64,000 nt of DNA, from positions 186,001 to 250,000 of the forward strand of contig WHVD01000059.1 in NCBI GenBank assembly GCA_015178975.1. Direction: 5' to 3'. Shown here piece after piece: positions 58,466 to 64,000 of the stretch. The notes beneath the pieces are model-generated. The model saw nothing but the letters and a program-made list of their open reading frames with translations. It searched no databases and was not told the origin of the DNA. Origin of the DNA: Hysterangium stoloniferum. Taxonomy: Eukaryota > Basidiomycota > Agaricomycetes > Hysterangiales > Hysterangiaceae. How positions within the stretch are numbered: position 1 is the first letter of the stretch; each line of letters opens with the position of its first letter. The position numbers were made by a program, and so were the translations under genes.

Positions 58466-60084
58466 ATGTCAATGCCTTCAACAAATGTCCGACTTTTCCA
58501 TCTCCCTGGACAGCATAACAAAGGGACAGACCATGAGTTTGAGGATTTCACACAGGAAATGGGCCAGCTTGCCAGCTCTGATTTGGAGCACAACAGCAGT
58601 GATTTAGAGTGCAACAGCCACTACAATGGCAACACTTACCAAAAGGCCCAAGGATTTGGAATACCCAAGCATCACAACAATAATGCAAGGCACAGTGGAA
58701 ATCAATTAGGAAGGGGTGTTGGCAATCAGGTGCATTGTTGGTTTGTAGTCTTATTTTCATATCTTTGCTCACCTATTTTCATCCCTGGGTGTCTATCTAC
58801 AGCTTTCTTCTCATGAGTACCGACAGGCCCAAGCCCATATCAATGATCTTGAATGCGAAAACAACAAGTTAAAGAGGCAGTTAGCTGCAATGACCCATGC
58901 AGTCGCAGTTCCCAGGAACAATCACAAGAATGACAAGCCCATCAATGCTGATGCTACCACAACCACACCTCTTGATGGTATTGCAAGCTTGAGTAAGGAC
59001 AAGGTCGCTCAGAGGCTCTGTCAGCTCACTGGCAAGTACAATGTGATGTACCTTCTCTGGATTGGCAATATTGAAGAAACATTTAACATTGCTCCAGATC
59101 CTAATTATCAGCCAGACCACCGATTCATGGATGCAGAGGGCAGGCAACAAGGGGAATACTTTGACCTACTGAAGGCTCTCCCACGTGCTTACTGTGACCC
59201 TAGTAAGATTGCAAACTTGTACTTCCAAACTCATGTATGTTTATTATTATTTATTATTATTTATTTCCATTAATTTTAGCTAGTTCGGTGGAGGGATGAG
59301 CCAGGCCCGTTCTGATGGAGTTGCCTGTGTCCATTGCACATGGGGCCCACATCTCTTCAATATATCCAATGTGGCTGATTTCGTGAAACCTGAATGACGT
59401 GAAACTAACTTTCGGGAACTGATTGGGTGGGTGCACACTGGCAATGGTAATGTTTATTATGAGCCCTTTGTACCTATCCTTCACCATGATTACTGTGGTG
59501 AAGTTGATATCAATAAATTGTTCCTCAACCTGGTCCTCATTCAGGTGAGTAGTTTGGATTCAGATATTTTTATTTTCAACTTGCTAATACTATCTACAGG
59601 TTTACAAGTCAATTGTGCATGGCCCAAGCTCACTGGACCAACCAAATAGTCTCAAGGGGTTCAAGGAGTGCAAATGGGATGTATCTGAAATTACCCCAGG
59701 AGCTATTGCCACAACAGAAATTTGTGTAAGTGGATGAAATTCAATTATATCTACATAATTTATTAACTATTTGTTTGTTTTCAGGCCCGTTTTGCCCTAT
59801 CATGTGATGGATACTTTCAGCATCAAGGTTCAGCCACACATATTGATTATGAGGCAGATTTTTATACATACCTGGAATTCCTTTCAGTCAACAATAGCAT
59901 TGTCAAGAAAATATTTAGCCTGTGGAATCAAGAGCTTTATGCGGTGACGAGTGCAAACACCACAGCCACCTCAGAAGGGCCATGGAGCTCTGTGAAGACT
60001 GTTCTGGCCACACTTAAAGCTATGCATCCTCTGAATCAGAAGATGGTTCAGATGGTCTCATTCAGTGCAGAAATGTTGGATTAG
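58466..60084 (+). pseudogene. Unrecognised multi-exon gene with one in-frame TGA
   Basis: Five exons keep phase perfectly (58466-58729, 58803-59234, 59284-59544, 59600-59725, 59785-60084). The protein has an N-terminal polar region, a coiled-coil-like stretch (EYRQAQAHINDLECENNKLKRQLAAM), then CVHCTWGPHLF, FRELIGWVHTGNG, DINKLFLNLVLIQVYKSIVHGPSSL, ITPGAIATTEICARFALSCDGYFQHQG and IDYEADFYTYLEFL. This end resembles a large Agaricomycete family of unknown function that I recall but cannot name. The frame has one TGA at 59395-59397, where a single C-to-T change from CGA would explain it. Start taken at ATG 58466; the longer frame begins with GTG. It is either a young pseudogene or an allele. The function is unknown. 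Confidence 0.65.
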
Positions 60085-60207
60085 AAACTACACTACACAA
60101 CAACAAAAATCCAGATAATAACAATACTGACCCTGGCCACTCATCATTGCCCCTGTCAAACGCCAACATGGACCCTTTTGGCATGCCACTTCTTCCCGAA
60201 GCCAACC

Positions 60208-60258
60208 CAGCTCTGAATCCACCAGCTCTGAGTCCACCAGCTCTGAGTCCACCAGCTC
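60208..60258 (+). repeat. 15-bp minisatellite
   Basis: Three and a half copies of CAGCTCTGAGTCCAC, read as PPALS repeats in the frame 60147-60455. That frame lies just after the stop of the preceding gene and has no other support. Confidence 0.7.
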
Positions 60259-60262
60259 CCTC

Positions 60263-61509
60263 CAAACCCCATCGCCATCATGCCCCAAGATCAAAAACCT
60301 CCATTGCTGACAGCATGCCCAACGCCATTAACAACCCCCCCACTCGCCATTCAAATTGTTGCATGTCAAAAGGACTAGGCCTGGAGCAGTTCATAAGTCC
60401 TGAAGAAGCAGTGGTGGGTGCAGGTGGGAAGGGGAGGAAGAGAGACCAAAAGTGACCTACTGAATGACCATTTTCCTTGTATACTCCCTAGGATTATATC
60501 AAAGTTTCTTGTGTGACAATTGTGACTTTGAAAAATTTCTCAGTCACCCCATGCCAGATCACAGTTGCTGTTGTGGTTGATGATGATTGAAGTTCATTGG
60601 GAAATGGGATCCTAGAGAGAACTGTGAGCTGGGAGCATGACCATGAGCAAAAGCATTCCACAGAACGGAGCCAAATTGTGTTTGAAGGAAGTTGATTGTA
60701 CATTCTTTTAGTCCTCACAAATACCATGAAACGGTTAGGATAGGACAAAGTGGCAGGTTGTGTTGGATTTTGGAAATCTGGTATACAAGCTGCAAGAAGT
60801 GTGGACCAAAATGTCAATATTAGTAAGCATTTACTAAGTGTACATATGAGTTGTATGATGGAAAGTTGTTGTAGCTCAGTTGTAATCTACCTTGTAAGTG
60901 TTTCCCTATTAGTAAGCTTTTCTTAGTCCTGTGTTCGATTCTCGTGTTTAACAAGTATATTCTTTACCTTGCATTCAAATTGGGTGCCTAAATGACATGA
61001 TAACTAATCAAGACCCAGAGAGCTGGCTGGGCATGGGGTCTGGATTCAAGTATTGGCTTTGCCAGGTCAAGACCCAGTGGTCCATTACCTTTTTTGGTTA
61101 GATGAGGTGCTGTCCAAACCTGGACAGAAGTACATCATGCTGATTGCCTGCACAGGCAAAACAGCACATGCAGGCAATCAAGATGGCTCAGGAGCCTGCT
61201 CCCTGGTCAGGCCTGCTCTAACTCGTCTCCCAAATCTGGCCTGATCGGCTGTTTGGCCAATCTGAGCGTCTGATCAACCTGCTCAGGCCAGCTCAGGTCT
61301 GAGCAGAGATTTTTTATTTTTCTGACATCAGTGCATGCACACATCTCCTATATTCACTCTTGTTGCCCTCTATTTGTGTACCTCCTGCCTCTCTGAAGGA
61401 TAATTTCAAGAATTTTGTCAAAGTTCTGACCTGAGGGAACATGTTAGCTGGAATATCGCCATTAGGGGGCAAAGCAAGGACACAGTAGGAAACCAGACGG
61501 CAGCTGCGC
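60263..61509. other. Intergenic, no confident gene
   Basis: The minus-strand frame 60494-60817 (107 codons) has no recognisable motif. A tRNA-like stretch lies at 60871-60957. 61180-61310 contains repeated CTGATC and CAGGCC words similar to 50060-50220. Confidence 0.4.
60871..60957 (+). other. tRNA-like sequence (degenerate tRNA or SINE head)
   Basis: TAGCTCAGTTGTAATCTA resembles a tRNA D-arm and A-box; GTGTTCGATTCTCG, about 55 bp on, resembles a B-box. Acceptor and T-stem pairing are poor, so it is not a convincing functional tRNA. It may be the head of a SINE or a tRNA pseudogene. Confidence 0.4.
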
Positions 61510-64000
61510 CTAGTCTCCATGAAACAGATATTCCACCATTTCCCTGTCGTGTACTTTCCGTATAGGTCCTCCCGACACAGCATCCACTGGCCTCTGTATC
61601 TGCCTCGTGTTCAGTTGCAGAGGATACTCCACAGCACCTTCCTGCCCAGACCACTCGAAATCCACAAGCTTGACACGTGATGGAACGTGCCAAGTCCCGC
61701 TCCCTAAAACTTTGGCGACAAGACTGGCTACACCTTCCCCACACCAACCAAGCTGCCGTCGCGCTCCACAAACCCCCTGCTGTGAAACTCTCAAAGTTCC
61801 ACAAGGAATATGGTGGTCCCCGCCACGTCCACACACACGTCATCCAGGCCATCTTGGACCACAGCTTCTTCAGCGCCTACTACCAACGTTTCCTTCCCGA
61901 CCTCCCCACCTCCTGTCCCTGTGGCACAGAAGACATCCAGTCCCGCCTCCACATCATTTCCGAGTGCCCCCTTCATGAGGAGCACCGACACACCCTCCGC
62001 ACTGCCTCTCAAGACTTATCACTCCCCATTATCCTCGGCACCTACAAAGGCCTTGAAGCCCTAGCTGAGTTCATTGACGCCTCTGATGCTTTCCGGAAAG
62101 CATAACCGGCCCACCATCCCTGCTCTTCCCCGCCCTTCATTCGACCCTCTCGCCCATACCAACCAGCTACATACACATCTTGCCGCCCCCACCTACCATT
62201 AGGGTACTTTTCTCCCAACCGCTATGTATCTTAGTTATGCGACGCGGTATATAAATGTATTAAAAAAAAAAAAAAAAAAAAGCTTGACACGTGACGTTAG
62301 ACCACCGCTATCCAGATCCATAGCCGATTTGCCACGTACAAGAATGTTCTCCTTCCTCAGGTCGCCATGCACATAATCTTTTGAATGTAGACTTTCCAGA
62401 GCAGCCTGGAGCGCCTCGCGCACCTCCAGGTCCGTCCTGTGCGAAGGCTGGAACGGCATATAGTGGTCGACAAGGTCTTCCATCACAACCATTGTCCACC
62501 CTGCCGAGAGAAAGTCGACTCCAAGGATTGCAGGAGCGAAACCTTTGCTAGCTGCATATTTCTGAACTTGAATCGCAGAATCAAAGTGGCTCCCGGGTGG
62601 TAGGAATTTGATGCAGATTTTTGTCTTGGTATCCACCGTCGTGGCCCGAAAAATCAATCGGTCAGGGGAAATGGCTTTGATGTACGTGTACTTGTGTTTG
62701 CCTTCCTCGTTCTCGAAAGAAACTGGGTACGGAAAAAAGCCCGGTAGGTCTTTGGCGCGGGCGGGGTCCGAGTAGAAGTTACTCAAAGCAGTGGTAGCAC
62801 GTCTCACAGCAAAGACGAGACGAGAGAGATTGAGCCGCTGGATGTTGTCGCTCTTGTGGAAGTGAAGCGGAAGGAATGGGGAGAGGATCTGGACATTTGG
62901 TCTCGGGGTCGCCACGGCACCTGCTACAGCAACCAAAGGACCTACAGAAAAGGTTAATTAGGAGGCATACATAAGACGACAGAGGCCCTTACCACAGTGC
63001 AAAAGCATCAGGCATGGTAAATGGCAGTTCTTGCCAGCGCCGTGCTCATACAATTTGCGGACCACCTCAAGGTGGTAGAGCGCTCCTTGGAGATATGGTT
63101 CAGCACCCGTGGCTGAAAGCTCTAATTTCCCTTCTACTAAGACCACATGCATCTTCTCACCATGCCCGTCATTAAGAGCAAGCACATAACTGCCACCCGT
63201 TGTATAACTACTGATGTTGAACTTGTCAAGCTTGACTATGTCGTGTTTATCCAGAATCTCTCGGAACGCCTCCATGCGTGCAGCTTCACAATTGAAGAAT
63301 GCTGATAGTCTCGCCGCCATTTCTTCGGCACAACGCCTGTCTTCAAATGTGGGTTCGCCAGAGACGCAGTCGTCCTGGAACTTGGCGAGGATCTCGTCAT
63401 AGAGAACGGGTGGGATGGTGGCCTGGCGTTCGGCTGGACGCCCGCAGTTTATGGCCTGGTTATCATCTTTCTGCCGCTCGCGAAACAGACTAGGGTAGCC
63501 TCCTTGGGAGGGCGCCACTTTTGGCATCAGTTGCAGGGCGGTCCCCCGATCAATGTGGGCAGCGGGCTTGTAAGTTGGACCTGAAGGATGTTTTAGTATA
63601 ACAATATGTCAGAATGAAAGGATGGTCTCACACTGAAAGACGTAATGCAACTTTGATCGATCGATTTCTGCGGTACACTCGAAGGCAAGGTCCGTGGACA
63701 CAATCTCTTCGAAATCGGTTTGAAGGTTGAGAGACTGGACGAGGCCGGGGAGCTTAGTCGTGGGAACCAGATTGACATTTGTGGTGGCCTATATTGAGAT
63801 GAGTCAAGCTTAAACCGCAAGAAAGGCGCAAATGCACTTTGTATATTACTATCTCTCCAAGAAGCTTTTCCCTGGCGAGGTGGGGGAAGATGTCCTCAAG
63901 TATCTCAAAGAGAGCAGTGTCTGGCGTGGTCTTGACAGGGCAGAAACGAAATTGATCGTGTTCGATAAGGAGAATGGCGTTAAGATAAACTTTGGAGGCG
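61510..64000 (-). pseudogene. Kinase-like protein, split by a LINE insertion; 5' end off window
   Basis: Exons 64000-63838, 63788-63632, 63580-62993 and 62941-62295 are joined by GT..AG introns of 49-51 nt in phase. The last is cut at VKL, and the frame resumes at 61680 as VKLVDFEWSGQEGAV, ending HGD-stop at 61510. The C-terminal half is a protein-kinase-like fold: ICIKFLPPG (Lys), WTMVVMEDLVDHY (hinge), the catalytic loop YVHGDLRKEN (HGD instead of HRD) and DFE in place of DFG. Agaricomycetes have many such atypical kinases. The N-terminal half (FRFCPVKTTPDTALFEILEDIFP, VLVEGKLELSATGAEPYLQGALYHLEVV) is unrecognised. Apart from the insertion the reading frame is clean, so the gene was broken recently. 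The gene continues beyond 64000. Confidence 0.8.
61681..62279 (+). mobile_element. 5'-truncated LINE with 15-bp TSD and poly(A)
   Basis: Inserted in antisense to the kinase gene and flanked by AAGCTTGACACGTGA on both sides (61666-61680 and 62280-62294). It carries the C-terminal end of a LINE polyprotein (to 62105). This includes the zinc-type region CPCGTEDIQSRLHIISECPLHEEHRHTL, then a 3' UTR and a run of about 19 A (62262-62280). The perfect TSD and pure poly(A) show a recent target-primed insertion. It lacks RT and endonuclease, so another copy must have supplied them. Confidence 0.92.

Noticed and set aside
60871-60957. Functional tRNA gene
   Set aside because: A- and B-box-like sequences exist, but acceptor and T-stem pairings fail.

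Overview
This is nuclear DNA of a filamentous basidiomycete, most likely a mushroom-forming Agaricomycete. Genes are cut by many short introns (about 40-70 nt, GT..AG). The gene families (SLD3, BCS1, CSC1/RSN1, RQT4/TRIP4 zinc finger, F-box-like, COPI epsilon) are fungal. The repeats (Copia, Tad1-type LINE relics, a Plavaka-type transposase, many solo LTRs, tRNA-derived SINEs) are typical of large, repeat-rich Agaricomycete genomes. I cannot name the species. There is no bacterial operon, CRISPR array or phage.

Layout. 1-18.1 kb is a graveyard of elements: Copia fragments with a 3' LTR (1-914), a LINE relic (1057-2131), a tandem array of ~443-bp units with two SINE copies and a solo LTR (2.3-5.2 kb), another LINE relic holding a solo Copia LTR (7-8.6 kb), a 4-kb decayed Copia element on the minus strand (9.8-13.8 kb), and one host gene, an alpha/beta hydrolase (14.6-15.9 kb). 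A large palindrome lies at 18.5-19.3 kb. 19.9-41 kb is the host-gene core: SLD3-like replication factor, BCS1 mitochondrial AAA chaperone, CSC1-type channel, an unrecognised gene, tRNA-Gln, RQT4/TRIP4 zinc-finger protein, F-box-like protein and coatomer epsilon. 42.3-46 kb holds a TDP2-like EEP-family gene followed by scrambled, partly inverted pieces of itself. 50-56 kb has three long LTRs and a Plavaka-type transposase, and is strikingly poor in CpG. 58.5-60.1 kb has an unrecognised multi-exon gene with one in-frame stop. 61.5-64 kb carries a kinase-like gene split by a fresh 5'-truncated LINE insertion.

How it fits together: the host genes are unrelated housekeeping genes, not a cluster. 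What is informative is the order of insertions. In four places excising an element and one target-site copy restores an uninterrupted sequence or reading frame: LTR in LINE at 7.8 kb, LTR in transposase at 54.3 kb, LINE in kinase at 61.7 kb, and two small LTRs whose empty sites are still present as paralogous copies in this same window. I found no multi-gene system that looks wholly new. The best leads are the small LTR family with 4-bp target duplications, a Copia LTR family with non-canonical ends, the CpG-rich LTR in a CpG-poor region, the mosaic of EEP gene pieces, and the putative S-phase promoter of the SLD3 gene. All intron positions and repeat alignments were worked out by eye.
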